The notes: generated from the letters alone by a model not told the origin. A DNA stretch of 64,000 bases from Atrina japonica (GCA_030159075.1 BROG01000076.1:1-64000); one strand, 5' to 3'. Numbered from the stretch's first letter, positions 53,801 to 63,725 are shown. Made by a program: numbers and translations.

Positions 53801-56800
53801 GTGAATCTGTCTCCAGCCAGTATAAAATGTTCTAATTATCAGTTGTAATATATAATCCTATTCAGAATTTTTATTTTTTAAAAGTCATATGTAATACATT
53901 AAATTGTATCAGGTTTAAAGTAGCATATTTGCATATTTGTCATGTAGTCTAATTGACTATGATTGTGTGAATAAAATATTGGAAACCGATTTGTTTTTAA
54001 AAATTTATTCAAACTTTTAATCAGACATTTCAACATAACACCTAACTGAAATTTAGCACTCTTACGACATCAAAAATCATAACAGAACCCCTTGTTCAAA
54101 TTCAAAGTCAAATGTATGCAAGATGATATTAGAGTGACGAGTTCTAGCTGTCCCTTGGTACTCTTTATTTTGATCTCGATCTTGAGACAGAACTCGTCAG
54201 TCCATTAAGATGATATTTAATATCAGATCACTCTGTTCTTTAAAGGGGCATTAGCTGTGTTTACCAAAGAAAAAAAAAATTCAAATTTTTCTACTTTTAC
54301 TACTTGTACTTGATATACAATAACAAAAAAGAGCTATACACAGGCATAAAAAATCTTACATTCCTACATATTTTGTGAAAAAAAGGTCAGACCAAGTGTA
54401 GTAGTCATACACAAATAATAAGGTTTAGTAATAATCAGTTGCAATGGCAACTGAAAAAGCGTCAAACCCAGGTTTCTCAAGTAATTTTCACAAAATAAAT
54501 ACCGTAGGAATTTAGGAATTGTCATGCCTGTGTATATCTCTTTTTTCTTGTTGTATATCAATCTAAGCAGCAAAAAAGAAAGCATTTTTTTGGAAAAAAA
54601 AAGACACAGCTAATGTCCCTTTAAGATAGATACTTACATCCAAATTCTCTGGTAACTCTAAGATCAACTCCAGCTGTATGGGTAATTTTGACATTCTTAA
54701 TTAGTTCTGTATACACTCCATTTCAAACAATTGGTTACCAATTTGACTAGTTATAATATTACCAGTAATACTGTTTTCAAAGTTCATACCTCATACAAGA
54801 TATTTTGTATCTTTTAAATAAATAACATCCTCATCAAGTAATCTCAAATTTTATGCCTTTCCAATATGTCGAGTCGGTTTTTAAATCCTTGGTTTCACTA
54901 TCACAATTTTTTTCTGACAGACAGCATATTTCATGTACTGATAAATGTAACTCTCAGCTGACAAAAGTTGTCATTAAGCACTGATTATATGAAACTGATT
55001 TTCAGTCAATCAATTTCATGTCCCTGGATAACATTATAAAAGGAAAGTCCTTTCCCACTTTAATACATATCCTGTTTACATTCCATACTTAATCCTAGGA
55101 CAAATACCATTTACTAATGTGTAATTGTAAGAAACTAAATTGTATCGGCAGCAAATCTGGAAATCTCAAGAACTTAACCATCCACAATTTTATCAATTCT
55201 AAAACAATCTTTGTGCCATTAGCTTCACTGAGTCTTTTCAACTGCACGTAAACATGTATACATGATGGTGTTTTACACCATCCAGTAAAAACAAATCACT
55301 TGTCAATACAATCAAACAATCTCCATTTTCAATTAAAATTTGTTGGAATCCAAAACTCAACATTCAATAACACATGAGACTCTCAATAGAAAGCCATTAC
55401 AATTTTATTAATGTCAAAACCATTAAACATGTTCATTTTTCTCTTTTGTTGACAAAAGGCATTCAAATTTCTCCAGGATTTTAAATGATAGCGATTTAAG
55501 TTGTAAAAATTTTCTTGTTATTTATAAACACGTACACCAAATGACTTTTAGCCCTTCACATGTACATAGGAAATTTTATGCTTTTTATCAAGTATTTCTC
55601 TTACCATTTTGTTGTTCTTGTCATTAATAAATTCCTGTAAAGTTAACTTCGACATTTTCAGACCGATTTCTGACACTCGTTATTCATCTCAGACTGACAT
55701 CGACTGTCACACACACATTAAGTCTAAAATCTTTTCATATCTTCGAGGTTTTAGTCTGACAAAAGTTAATCTGCTGATCCTTATGTAATGTCTTAATATC
55801 AGTTACCTAATGGTAGGGGATCTCGAAATCAACCAATCGATACAGATGCTAGGTGAGAACACCTAATAGAATGTATGCGATCGTGATTATAGGAAAAAAA
55901 AAATTATAAATAGCAACACAAGATTGACATATACCATAGTTTCCAAAGTTGGTCACTCTATTTTTGTGACAATTATTTGTTAGAAAAAGAAATATGAAAG
56001 TAAAATTCTGTAGGCGTAAGATCTGAACTTTTAAAGGAACCTACAGGTTAAGATTCTATTATATTTTCTTGTTATAGGACACCCCCCCCCCCAAAAAAAA
56101 AAAAGGGGAGGGGACATACATACATAAACACAGAAGTAAAACCAAATTTACTGTAACTCAACTGACTGAAAATTGCTGCAGCACTTTAACAATGATTATA
56201 TATTGCAGTGATATTACTATGAGATTTTTTACGGCTACAATGGCTACCATACATATGTAAATTTTGAAGACGGACTCCCTGCAGTCATCTGTGGTAAATG
56301 AAGTCATGATAGTGAAAATTATGACATTAAAATTATCATTAGATGTGATACTACAAAAATCAATAATAAAAATCTCTAAAATATTGCCTCATGTGGTCTA
56401 TTTAAAAGACACAAAAATAGAAAAAACATTTAAGTTCCTGAAATTTATAGTTTTGAACATTGTAAAATGTACAGAGTCTTCAGTTTCTTTTCATTTTCCC
56501 AGTTAAGACATTCAGATCACTTAAAATACTCAGCCCCTCTATCAGTCCCCATTGTAACTGAAGATTATCAACTGATTGTGATTAATTCCAAGTAACCGGT
56601 ATCTTTCTATCATCATAAACACTCAGTAAATTTGGTGAATCTCTAGATACACCTTTGATCAATAACTACCTGCTGCTCACTTAATAGATTAGGATTTACC
56701 TGATATCCATAAAGAACTGCAACTTTGTAATCATCCATTAAATTTGCTACCTTGCTGGTAAATCTCTTGAATGTTGTGAAATCTACATGTAATATCTCAC

Positions 56801-59800
56801 CATTTACGATAATCATATATAACGACAAACGCTGGACTTCCAATTTGAAACTCACAAAAGCACATGTTCAGCTATCTGCCATTTTTTCTGATACTTTGAA
56901 AAATTTTGATAACTTCTCTCTAATCCATGTGTCTATACAAAGGTAATGGCATTCATATACATGTAAGTCTATCACATTGCAACAGAAATAAAAGTTGCCT
57001 TGGTATCACTACAGATATACACATGTACAATGTATGTTCTAATACAGGTTAAGATGGTTTCTAAATGTATAGATTTCAAGTTGGTTAGTTCCAATAATCA
57101 CTGGATCTAATTACATCACCTATATCAAAAGTGTATATATACAGGTATACTCTTATCTATATCTCTTCTATTTAACTTTAGTATTAAATCCTAAAGAGAA
57201 ACATCTTTTCTTCTATAACTGAAAAGATTTAAAATCTACAGGAAAGCCATTATGTTATTATTCGGGGTAGAACTGAGCACGTTTAAAAGCTTTCAGAGAC
57301 ATTTTTTTCTATATATACTAATTAACAATCAGTGCTATAAATGTTTTATGAGCAATTTAACACAGAAAGCAAGTTAAATTCCTCTTAACTGAAGTTACCT
57401 ACATTGTATTAAGGTACAACAAGAAACCGTCGTCTGATCTTTTTATATATATCGGCATTTAAACATTTTAGTCCAATTTAGAGACTTCTGAACACACATG
57501 AACGTGTTCTTTCTTAGTAACAAATTATTTTGTGTGTTTGTACAGAAGTATTGTCGTCTTTCACTTGATAAAGGCCAAGGGGCCAAAAATTTGTGAATAT
57601 TGAGTGTTTTACTGATAATTTGATAGACTAAGGAAATTGATGAGAGTACATGTAGATGATTTTTTTTCAAAAAACTATATATCTAATTAATTAGGATAAT
57701 TGTCAAAAAATCTACAGCAGTGGTCAAACCAATTCTCATAATATCTGTCAGTTGTTTCCACATCTCTAGCATAGACAACTCTAAGTACAATATCCCTCAC
57801 AATCACGCAGACTGACTTGCATGGTTTTATATCTTAGCAAATTGATGAACAAGTGTCTCATCAACAGAGTCTGATACCTTTTCTAGATGAGCAGAGGTAT
57901 TGATCATTAAACATCAGATTGCAAATATTTTCCTGATAATCATGTCCGAACTATTCCATAATTAACCATTTGTAGTGGTCAGGCGGCAGAGCATTCAACA
58001 TGCAAGCAGGAAGTTCTAAGTTCGAATCCCAGTCAGATGTAAAGCATCGTAAAAATGACAGTGACTGTTCTTTTACCAAACAGTAAGCATTAAGAATTTT
58101 TTGAATTTTGAAAAGTGTTTTACGCCACAGTCAACAATTTTTCAGTTACATGGTGGACGCCAGTTTTAAACGGTGGAGGAGAGAACCTGGTTACAATGTA
58201 CCCGGGCTGAGACCACCAGCTTTCTGCAACTAAACTGGCAAACTTTCTCACAAAAATCAGCTTAGGTTCCAGCAGGACTCTAACCTGCGCCGACAGGAAG
58301 TGAGAGACTTCATGATTTAAAGCCAGATGCTCTAGCCACTCGGCCACAGAGGCCCCACGACATTAAGAAGTGAAGGTCAGGTGTCTTATGGATAAGAATT
58401 AAAAACAGAGATGATTCAATGTGGTAACTGTGTATGTTGTGGTGCACTAAAATAACTATCATTGCACTGGCCTAAGTCCATAGCACAGGTCAAAATTTGT
58501 GGCACTTTACCTACAGCTGGTGATAATTCCTTATAAGTGAATGAATTCCTAATACATGTAGTATGTTAAATCATTTATTTTTTTTGTGGTTTTCCCTTCA
58601 AAAATGAATTCTTTGACATCAATGTTTGTTGATTTTTGGATATCCATATTGCCACTCGTTCATATAAAAGATTCTGCCATGGATTTTTTTTCATTCTTTT
58701 TTTCATCACCCATGAAAATAATGACATTAAATCTTCAATGAATATCTATGACTTTAAAACATGTAAAAACTACCCCACCCTCCCTCTCCAAGAAAAAACA
58801 GAAAAAAAATCTAAAGAGTGTTTGTCTGACTTTTGTACACTATATGTAAATCAAACTCAGATTTCTATTCTTAAATACAGATATCAAAAACAACTTTCTA
58901 GTCATACTATACAGAAATGTCTAAAACACAAGATCAGCAACGCAAAACAAAACCAGAGCTGAAATGTGTGTTATCTGATACTTTTTGCAACAATTCTGGA
59001 ATCAATCTATAGGATCCAAATGAAAAAAATAATCATGAGTCCTAGTTAATTTTTCCTTTCCTGTTTTCTCTTTTATTGTATATGACTATAAGTAAACAAC
59101 ACTGTACATGTACAACATGTATATAAAATTCAATTCGAGAATATTTTCATGAAATATACAATCACTAGGGAATGATTAGTATGTGCATGTGTATCACTAC
59201 ATGTATTTACTATGTGCAATACAACAAGAAAAAATAAATCAACGTAAACAAAATGTATTATAGACAGATAATAACCTACCTCTGCCTGGAACCTCACGTG
59301 TGCCGTTCTCGGTCGAGTCACTTCCGAACTACCTGAGAGAGAAAACAATAAATAAACAAGACATTTCGGGTTGTGTCTCATTTTGATAAAGTAATTTTAA
59401 CACCTATGTAACATTGGCTAATGGTTTCTAATTCCTCACTTTAATTTTCAAATAGTAATTAGTCTGCCAACACATACAAGCTAATTTCTAAACTTATAAC
59501 GAGATACAAAATAGCACTGAAACATGTTTAATCTGATTGACTTTATAAGATTAAGTACTTAAAGGATTTTGAAATTGATCGTTTATTGAAATAACCTGCA
59601 AATGTAAATAAAATCTTAATACAAAACCGACTATCCCATCATGAACCTTCTTTTGACCTTACAAATCAAATTGGACCATAGACTCCGTCAAGGAAAAACG
59701 CAATTAAATATTGGACAAATGGTGAAAAGGCTAATTACAGCTTAACTGTGGAACACACGCTATGACACAACACTAATTTACCCTCAATTTACCTTCAACA

Positions 59801-62800
59801 TAAAGTACCTGTCTTAAGAAATTAATTCGGTCAAAAATGTGGAACTACATGTACACTACATGTATGTATACATAATGCAATTATAATTCTGCTCAGAATT
59901 GTACAATTAAGCAAAGTGTGTTTGCTGTATTGATATTCATTAACTTATTCACTAATGAATTGTTTATTCATTCATTCATTTCATCTTTTTCTATTTATTT
60001 GTAAATACGTTTTGTATTTCATTCATTTTACATGTATATCAATTTTGGCATTTATTTACACATTTTATATGTAAGTTTTTCATTTTCGATGAGTAATTGT
60101 CTATTCAAACTTGTTGTTGATCTTCTAGACACAGCATCATTACACTAATGAAATTAATTATATACATATACCATGCTAATTGTTATAATAAGACACAAAA
60201 TGATAATTTTATTTATTATGCATCTAGTTCATGCAAAACCAAAATATTATAACTTGTAAACATGCCTTATTCATTTCTTTTTTAGAAATAATTTTGCTTG
60301 CTGGATAGATACATGTACATGTCAATCTAGCTTAATTGTTTTCAAGTACTCATTTTAAGTCATCCACCCCTGAGTAATAATGAACTCTTCTAGAAATCAA
60401 TGACTTCGGCAAGTCCAATGTGTCAATAGGTATGAATGGGTTAACATCATCTGGACTATAGATTTTTTGTCTTGAAAGTCATTACTACAATGTTTACGTT
60501 TATAGCGAATAAATTGTTAGTGTCCTTTCACTCATTCATCCCTGAAGACATTTTGGACTGGTCTAAATCATTGATTTACAGAAGAGTCCATTGTTTTGGT
60601 TTTTTTTTTGGGGGGGTGATGAGTTAAAATGTGCAGAATGTATTTGAACAATTAGGGATCAAGAAAAAAAAATGACACTGGTGAGAAGTCTAAAATTGAC
60701 TGAATTGAGGGATACTGGTTAATCAAAATGTTGATAAGGATGACAATGGTTTTGTTCTTATTTCAAAGGACATAACATTGTAAATAGGAAGTGTGATAAT
60801 ATTTTAGATATACATGTAACTTTGCCAGTATGTGTACTTGATTATGCAATATAACTACTACATGTGATTCCATTTGCAATGTCCTGAAACCAACTACATA
60901 TATGTATTAATATATTGAGTAAATCTAAACAGTGATATTTTATTATCATTATTTCAAGGGACATAACTCATGCAACTTTGTAAATGAAAAGTATTACAGA
61001 GTTTCTATATTTTTGTCACCACGCTAAACTTCCTTCGCTGAGTATAATTTTTTCAAAGTATCATTTCAACTTTAATATGTTCATGATATTAACCAGACAA
61101 AAATCCAGATTTTTCTTAACCCCCCCCATCCCCCACCCAAAAATTAAGTGGACAAACCTGCTACAAATAATTTGGGTCAGGGCTTGATCAAGATACATCA
61201 TATTTTTTTTTTGCATAATTAATACATGTACATGTATATACATTTAATATATAAAAAAATCTTATAGTGTATATGCATGCAAAAGGTTGTAATATGATAA
61301 TTGAAGTCTCTGTATTTAAAAAAAAAATGGCATAAATACACAACTATGTACATGGTGTATCCAAGTAACTGAAATTTTTTTTCTCTAGGCTTAGGGACCG
61401 ATTAGTATCATCTACAAGAAAAATACATACAATGCTGTTACTTTACAGAGTTAAGCATGTTAAGACTTGAGGACAGAGATCTAAACCCAAATTTTCTTGT
61501 GCACCTTTAGACTAAACTCAATATCCACAATTCAAATTGTCAAACTTAAATTTACAATATATGTAAGGTACTGAGCTTTGCTTTTTAATCTTCATGTTTA
61601 TGCAATACCAAGATTGTTTGTAAGGAGGTGACTTAAGGTCACATAAGTCACTTAACGTATTGACCCCTGTAGCCACATTTGGACTCACCCATTTCAAAGA
61701 ATAGTAAAGTCCACAGTCAGAATTTAGGAGTGTATTATTTAGAATCCAAATTTCAAAATGATTTTACATTCAATATTTACTTGTTCACCCCTGTATTATG
61801 ACAATGGACTATACAGTATATTGGTTTGGATGAGTCTATATGTGACAAAGGGGTTTATGAGTTAATTTAATTAGTGTCCTGAATCTACTGTGTGTTCCAA
61901 CAAACCTAGATTATAAGCAATTCACAATTTTCAACGAAATTTACAGTAAGTTAGGATGTAATTGATATGCATAATAGTTTTTTTGTTATGACTATGGTTA
62001 TATTTGATCATCATGTGTATAGACCCTTTCACGACAACTGTGTTCCTGTAACTGTTCCTGGCAAAATGATACAGATTCCCGGAAAATGACGTCAACAAAC
62101 AATAAGTTACTATAACGACGTCTGAATAATTCATAATTTCACTTCTTTAATTAAATGAGGCTAATTAAAAGAATTTATATTTCCTCACACCTCTGGGGCT
62201 TATAGGCAAGATATATAAATTATAAAAAAAAAACATCCATCTACCTCAGATATATGTCTGACCAAATCTGGTGAGCAAGCCTAAGTGAAGAAATAAAATT
62301 GACATGAAGCAGACAAATAAAATCATTAATGGGGAATAACTCAAAAAATAAGGGTGGCAGGAATTCAGTTTTTGAATGTTATTCTCTGTTTACTGAAGAT
62401 GTACCTCTGCACCAAATACAAGGAACCTTGGTGAAGAAATAACTTACCAGTATATATGGACTGGATAAAAAATAAGTCAAGGGGGAATAACTCTAAAAAT
62501 ACACATGGTTGGAGCACAATTTATGCATGTAACACTATGTCCTTTTTTAAAAGATTTATACCAGCACCAAATATAGGGAACCTAGTTGACGAAATAAGGA
62601 AGATGTGGCCCAGGCAAAGCAACAGATGGAAGGATGGACAGACACAGAGCAAAACTATTGTCCCCAGGTACCGTTGGGTGACTTATAAAGGGACAACTAA
62701 AGAGCCCCAAGTAATCATACAACTGGCCCAGTTTCAAACTTGTAATATGAATTCTAATTGGAAGAAAAATGTGTTCAATTTGAATACACACATAAAACTA

Positions 62801-62931
62801 GGTTTAAAACTTTGTCTCTGATGTGACATGCTTCTTAACTATGACAGGCTCATGCTGACAATATTATTGTCACAGTAACATCAGCAATTGTCATCTATGA
62901 TATTATGATAATAAATATGGTGCCAGATATC

Positions 62932-62991
<60 letters not shown>

Positions 62992-63150
62992 GGTTAAGTT
63001 CGAAATAAATTTTCTGTTAGATTTTTCTTCATTTACAATTGATTAAATATGACCATGTGAACTGTTAATTGACTTGCTGTGTTGCTATGACAACCATTAT
63101 ATACTTACCCATATTTTGTTCAAGTTTTTTTGGAAACTTGACATGAAACT
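38673..63150 (-). CDS. Unidentified multi-exon gene, 3' portion
   Basis: Six exons are solid: 49992-49940, 47733-47644, 44086-43959, 42286-42085, 39675-39520, 38868-38673. All are GT-AG with phases 0,2,1 (then 2 and 2) that join exactly, giving 274 codons plus stop. The product begins DLQSAFNEALDRYQNLPG, has a Lys/Arg/Glu-rich helical block (MLLRMQKELRARSAAQKRH and EEQLLEKRQQL, likely coiled coil), then a long Ser/Pro/Arg/Thr-rich disordered region, and ends YTPFVNQWA. No enzyme motif, signal peptide or membrane segment is present. I do not recognise the family. The 5' end is unclear: two alternative first exons (54694-54638, 55655-55605) and two possible upstream exons (59332-59280, 63150-63109) all fit in phase. 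Convergent with COMMD7. Confidence 0.8.
38880..39519. other. Intron of the unidentified gene
   Basis: 'tcatgtgatatatttcatta' recurs at about 60-bp spacing (38915-39010), a short old tandem repeat. Nothing else recognised. Confidence 0.45.
39520..39675 (-). CDS. Unidentified gene, exon with RIPVDKP / RPMTSRSIPSK
   Basis: 156 nt, phase 2 in and phase 2 out. Acceptor 'taacttttcag', donor 'gtaagt' on the minus strand. Basic and Ser/Pro-rich, probably disordered. Confidence 0.85.
39698..39790. mobile_element. Family F fragment, GAGACC subfamily
   Basis: 'gtgaaaccggtcttgagagg' and 'caaggcaggtcccacttta'. Confidence 0.6.
39799..39981 (-). mobile_element. Foldback MITE, family F, 183 bp
   Basis: Same length and ends as 36323-36505, reversed, about 85% alike by eye. 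Ends 'tacagtaaaacctg' and 'caggttttactgta'. Confidence 0.92.
40248..40720. mobile_element. Tc1-like foldback element, ~49-bp terminal inverted repeats
   Basis: Left 'agtgacgtgccaaaatttat' and right 'aaattttgacacatcactgt' begin inverted repeats of about 49 bp at roughly 85% identity, flanked by TA. No transposase frame. Related fragments lie at 14553-14790 and 63478-63650. Confidence 0.85.
40721..41440. other. Intron, unassigned
   Basis: AT-rich, with 'gtacatgcacatgtacattg'-type runs. No feature recognised. Confidence 0.45.
41455..41750 (+). mobile_element. Short element, family J, copy 2, carrying a nested family G MITE
   Basis: 'gtttgcccctggttatac' and 'aaaattaaaaggcagtgaaa' match copy 1. 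The interruption at 41519-41609 is a family G MITE. Confidence 0.7.
41519..41609 (+). mobile_element. TTAA MITE, family G, nested
   Basis: 'ttagcccattcacccttaaa' to 'caggggttgatgagttaa'. Interior 'catttggactggcctaagtc'. Confidence 0.78.
42085..42286 (-). CDS. Unidentified gene, 202-nt exon
   Basis: Encodes YGISTRSDSCMYVLSQMERA, then a SATARSTALSLRQRPKTAAA patch and KSELRSEKPF. Acceptor 'ttacttatag', donor 'gtaaaa'. Phase 1 in, phase 2 out. Confidence 0.85.
42290..43110. other. Intron, unassigned
   Basis: An 80-bp direct duplication is visible: 'actatgtttaagggttaaaa' with 'gatagatgtaggtaat' at 42923-42960 and 42996-43035. Nothing else. Confidence 0.5.
43112..43299. mobile_element. Family F element
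   Basis: 'ggtaaaacctgctttagtga', three tandem 'gtgtataaagaccacc'-type motifs, right end 'cagatttcactata'. Confidence 0.75.
43395..43870. repeat. ~61-bp tandem repeat, about 7 units
   Basis: 'tttagacaatttatattatg' then 'gcaaaatctgcctggcaata' with drift between units. A (TA)n run follows at 43871-43900. Confidence 0.9.
43959..44086 (-). CDS. Unidentified gene, helical exon
   Basis: Encodes HMLLRMQKELRARSAAQKRH through QLLEKRQQLQTRDTDTQS. Strongly helical and charged, likely coiled coil. Acceptor 'caatttcag', donor 'gtgagc'. Phase 2 in, phase 1 out. Confidence 0.85.
44140..44290 (-). mobile_element. SINE family A, old 3' fragment
   Basis: 'gagacgttgccagctttagg', 'aatttagacctgtgctatgg' and 'gcagtgagttcttt' match the family A body. 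The head is lost. Confidence 0.6.
44283..44470. mobile_element. Family F element, GAGACC subfamily
   Basis: 'ttttgagaccacatttcagt', 'aaggtggtctctcaagaaag' and end 'tttccactgta'. Confidence 0.65.
44664..44740 (+). mobile_element. tRNA-like sequence, probable SINE head (family C)
   Basis: 'tagctcaatcggtagagcac' (A-box) and 'ggttcaaatcc' (B-box) are well formed. The acceptor stem does not pair and the anticodon arm is off, so a working tRNA is unlikely. Confidence 0.5.
45026..45112 (+). mobile_element. Short palindromic MITE, family H
   Basis: 'agccctttcaccaccaagta', 'agaccagttcattatggtct', 'ggggttggaagggtta'. The ends are mutually inverted. Confidence 0.72.
45285..45492 (-). mobile_element. 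SINE family B, near full length, old
   Basis: Tail 'ggccacactcaacaattttt', body 'ggtggaggagagaacccggt', head at right 'ctaaccactcggccactga'. Confidence 0.85.
45500..46520. other. Intron, unassigned
   Basis: No gene or repeat recognised. Confidence 0.45.
46525..46680. repeat. Dispersed repeat D, copy 2
   Basis: 'gaagtaccaatggataatca', 'gaatcccaaaaaggatggga', 'cagttgtccagaag'. Partner of 11783-11935. Confidence 0.7.
46690..47640. other. Intron, unassigned
   Basis: Short 'gtcaacttgtca' echoes near 46690-46830. Nothing else recognised. Confidence 0.4.
47644..47733 (-). CDS. Unidentified gene, 90-nt exon
   Basis: Encodes APVAPSKDKLLYRNDGTTF and EDNWQERVIE. Acceptor 'tatttcacag', donor 'gtttgt' (weaker than consensus). 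Phase 2 in, phase 2 out. Confidence 0.82.
48054..48236 (-). mobile_element. Family F element, 183 bp
   Basis: 'tacagtgaaaccttgtatat' to 'agcaagttttactgta'. 'tggtctttatacacaggtgg' inside. Same length as the perfect pair at 36323 and 39799. Confidence 0.82.
48432..48552 (+). mobile_element. SINE family A, old 3' fragment
   Basis: 'aggtcaaaatttgttgcacc' and 'ctggatgttaaacaacaata'. Confidence 0.65.
48553..49417. other. Intron, unassigned
   Basis: No feature recognised. Confidence 0.4.
49430..49711 (+). mobile_element. SINE family A
   Basis: Head 'agccagcctggctcagtcgg', B-box 'gttcgagtcc', tail 'acgttaaacaactataaac'. TSD 'ctgtatttgatt' at 49418-49429 and 49712-49723, exact. Confidence 0.95.
49940..49992 (-). 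CDS. Unidentified gene, exon shared by all predicted starts
   Basis: Encodes DLQSAFNEALDRYQNLPG, phase 0 in, phase 2 out. Acceptor 'atttttacag', donor 'gtaagt'. Confidence 0.83.
50053..50137 (+). mobile_element. Short palindromic MITE, family H
   Basis: 'taccctttta' start, 'cttagaccagtcaattattg' middle, 'gatagggtta' end. Confidence 0.6.
50140..50730. other. Intron, unassigned
   Basis: No feature recognised. Confidence 0.4.
50731..51013. mobile_element. Foldback MITE with 'tacagtaaaacc' ends, 283 bp
   Basis: Perfect 12-bp ends 'tacagtaaaacc'/'ggttttactgta', then sub-terminal 'tcatactgccacc'/'ggtggcagtataatga', giving long inverted arms. Different interior from the 183-bp family F. Confidence 0.88.
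51047..51279 (-). mobile_element. SINE family B, old
   Basis: 'tgccacattcaatgttttca', 'ggtggtggagagaa', head remnant 'ccttaaccactcaa' at the right. A separate plus-strand head fragment 'gcctctgtggccaagtggta' lies at 51348-51371. Confidence 0.82.
51372..52015. other. Intron, unassigned
   Basis: No feature recognised apart from a short A-run at 51626-51641. Confidence 0.4.
52017..52171 (+). mobile_element. Family F element, GAGACC subfamily
   Basis: 'tacagtgaaacctgtctcaa', 'tttgagagaccacctgtcta', 'aggtggtctctcaagacagg'. Ends mutually inverted over about 15 bp. Confidence 0.8.
52410..52567. repeat. 18-20-bp minisatellite
   Basis: 'gggatggacaaacagacaga' and variants, about eight copies. Confidence 0.93.
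52728..52799 (+). mobile_element. Short palindromic MITE, family H
   Basis: 'cccttacattcccaagtatt', 'ggtatgctcttttctgctgt', 'agaccagtctattgcag', 'tagggttaa'. Confidence 0.75.
52800..54239. other. Intron, unassigned
   Basis: AT-rich, with no gene or repeat family recognised. Confidence 0.4.
54240..54624. mobile_element. TTAA-flanked foldback element, family I, 385 bp
   Basis: Terminal inverted repeats 'ttaaaggggcattagctgtg' and 'cacagctaatgtccctttaa', ~22 bp with one mismatch, ending in TTAA. No transposase. Fragments at 11265, 17140 and 63657. Confidence 0.9.
54638..54694 (-). CDS. Unidentified gene, candidate alternative first exon 2
   Basis: ATG at 54694 encodes MSKLPIQLELILELPENLD, then donor 'gtaagt' at phase 0, matching the exon at 49992. 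It lies only 13 bp beyond the TTAA element at 54240-54624. An in-frame TAA lies 6 bp upstream of the ATG, so this is a start or nothing. Confidence 0.6.
54700..55600. other. Intron, unassigned
   Basis: No feature recognised. Confidence 0.4.
55605..55655 (-). CDS. Unidentified gene, candidate alternative first exon 1
   Basis: ATG at 55655 encodes MSKLTLQEFINDKNNKM, then donor 'gtaaga' at phase 0. The sequence just upstream (55660-55870) has more CpG than its surroundings, which fits a promoter. Confidence 0.6.
55900..57970. other. Intron, unassigned
   Basis: A 52-codon open stretch on the minus strand (about 56855-56700, followed by 'gtaaat') has no ATG at its start and only a weak acceptor, so it is not called. 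Otherwise nothing recognised. Confidence 0.35.
57973..58037 (+). mobile_element. tRNA-like sequence, probable SINE head
   Basis: 'gtggtcaggcggcagagcat' (A-box-like) and 'gttcgaatccc' (B-box). No paired acceptor stem visible. Confidence 0.45.
58097..58360 (-). mobile_element. SINE family B, full length
   Basis: Tail 'gtgttttacgccacagtcaa', body 'ggtggaggagagaacctggt', head at right 'ctagccactcggccacagag'. Possible 9-bp TSD 'cattaagaa' at 58088-58096 and 58361-58369. Confidence 0.88.
58470..58572 (+). mobile_element. SINE family A, old 3' fragment
   Basis: 'cataggtc'-type block 'agcacaggtcaaaatttgtg' and 'ataagtgaatgaattccta'. Confidence 0.55.
58575..59275. other. Intron, unassigned
   Basis: No feature recognised. 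Confidence 0.4.
59280..59332 (-). CDS. Unidentified gene, tentative upstream exon
   Basis: Acceptor 'tttctctctcag', donor 'gtaggt'. The only open frame encodes SSEVTRPRTAHVRFQAE and ends at phase 0, matching the exon at 49992. Its incoming phase matches the tentative exon at 63150. Confidence 0.6.
59335..60350. other. Intron, unassigned
   Basis: (ATTC)n-like low complexity near 59940-59990. Otherwise nothing. Confidence 0.4.
60355..60444 (-). mobile_element. TTAA MITE, family G
   Basis: TTAA at both ends ('ttaagtcatccacccctgag' ... 'ggtatgaatgggttaa'). Confidence 0.75.
60527..60627 (+). mobile_element. TTAA MITE, family G
   Basis: 'ttcactcattcatccctgaa', 'ttggactggtctaaatcatt', end 'ggtgatgagttaa'. 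Confidence 0.78.
60630..61645. other. Intron, unassigned
   Basis: No feature recognised. Confidence 0.4.
61650..61866 (+). mobile_element. Family G MITE copy (61780-61866) and a partial one (61650-61730)
   Basis: 'ttcacccctgtattatgaca' to 'aaggggtttatgagttaa', with a weaker copy just before ('tgacccctgtagccacattt'). Confidence 0.6.
62255..62650. repeat. ~155-bp tandem repeat, 2.5 units
   Basis: 'accaaatctggtgagcaagc', 'accaaatacaaggaaccttg' and 'accaaatatagggaacctag' at 62260, 62411 and 62568. 'ggggaataactc' recurs with the same spacing. The last unit runs into 'ggaaggatggacagaca'. Confidence 0.8.
62936..62988. repeat. (TA)n microsatellite
   Basis: About 26 uninterrupted TA units. Confidence 0.97.
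63109..63150 (-). CDS. Unidentified gene, tentative 42-nt exon
   Basis: Acceptor 'tggtaaccag', donor 'gtaagt'. Encodes FHVKFPKKLEQNM in the frame that joins the exon at 59332 in phase. Short, so it could be chance. Confidence 0.4.
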
Positions 63151-63477
63151 CTGGTTACCAAATGAGATTTGGATGTATATATTCGTGACATTAAATATAC
63201 AACATAATATTTACAATGTATGCTTATATCAGGTGGAAAACAACAAAATAAAATCAGTATGTTTTTCACACCAAGGCAAACCTTCAAGCCCAGTGTAATC
63301 ATTCAATATGTTCTTAGTTTTACTACAAGTACTACTCTATAACAACAAAACCGGCTATTACCAAATACATGAAAAATTGTTGTGCAGTAAACAAACAAAA
63401 TACAAACATAAAAGATACTTAAACGGTAGTTAAATCACATTACCTGTATTGTTTACAGGTAAGCCTACATAGCAACA

Positions 63478-63650
63478 GACATAGGACAAAAGTTATGGAA
63501 CACTATAATTTTTTCCTACATATTTCATATAAAACCACAAATTTTCAAAAAAAAACATTGCAAAACCATTTCTGATTGCATTTTAATTAAAATTTTCACT
63601 GTTAAACAAAGAATTTTAAAAAGATTTATCTATTCAAACAGAAAGTCGGA
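63478..63650. mobile_element. Fragment of the Tc1-like foldback element
   Basis: 'aaaagttatggaacactata', 'atttcatataaaaccacaaa' and 'ccatttctgattgcatttta' match the left part of 40248-40720. Confidence 0.65.
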
Positions 63651-63656
63651 AGTTTT

Positions 63657-63725
63657 TTCTCAAGTTTTACTACTTGTAAATAAAGTACAATAACAAATAA
63701 GAGCTATACACAGACATAACAAGAC
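63657..63725. mobile_element. Family I fragment
   Basis: 'acaataacaaataagagcta' and 'tacacagacataac', as in 54305-54345. Confidence 0.55.

Noticed and set aside
56643..56855. 70-codon minus-strand ORF followed by a 'gtaaat' donor
   Set aside because: No ATG at its start, weak acceptor, no supporting family; kept only as a note.
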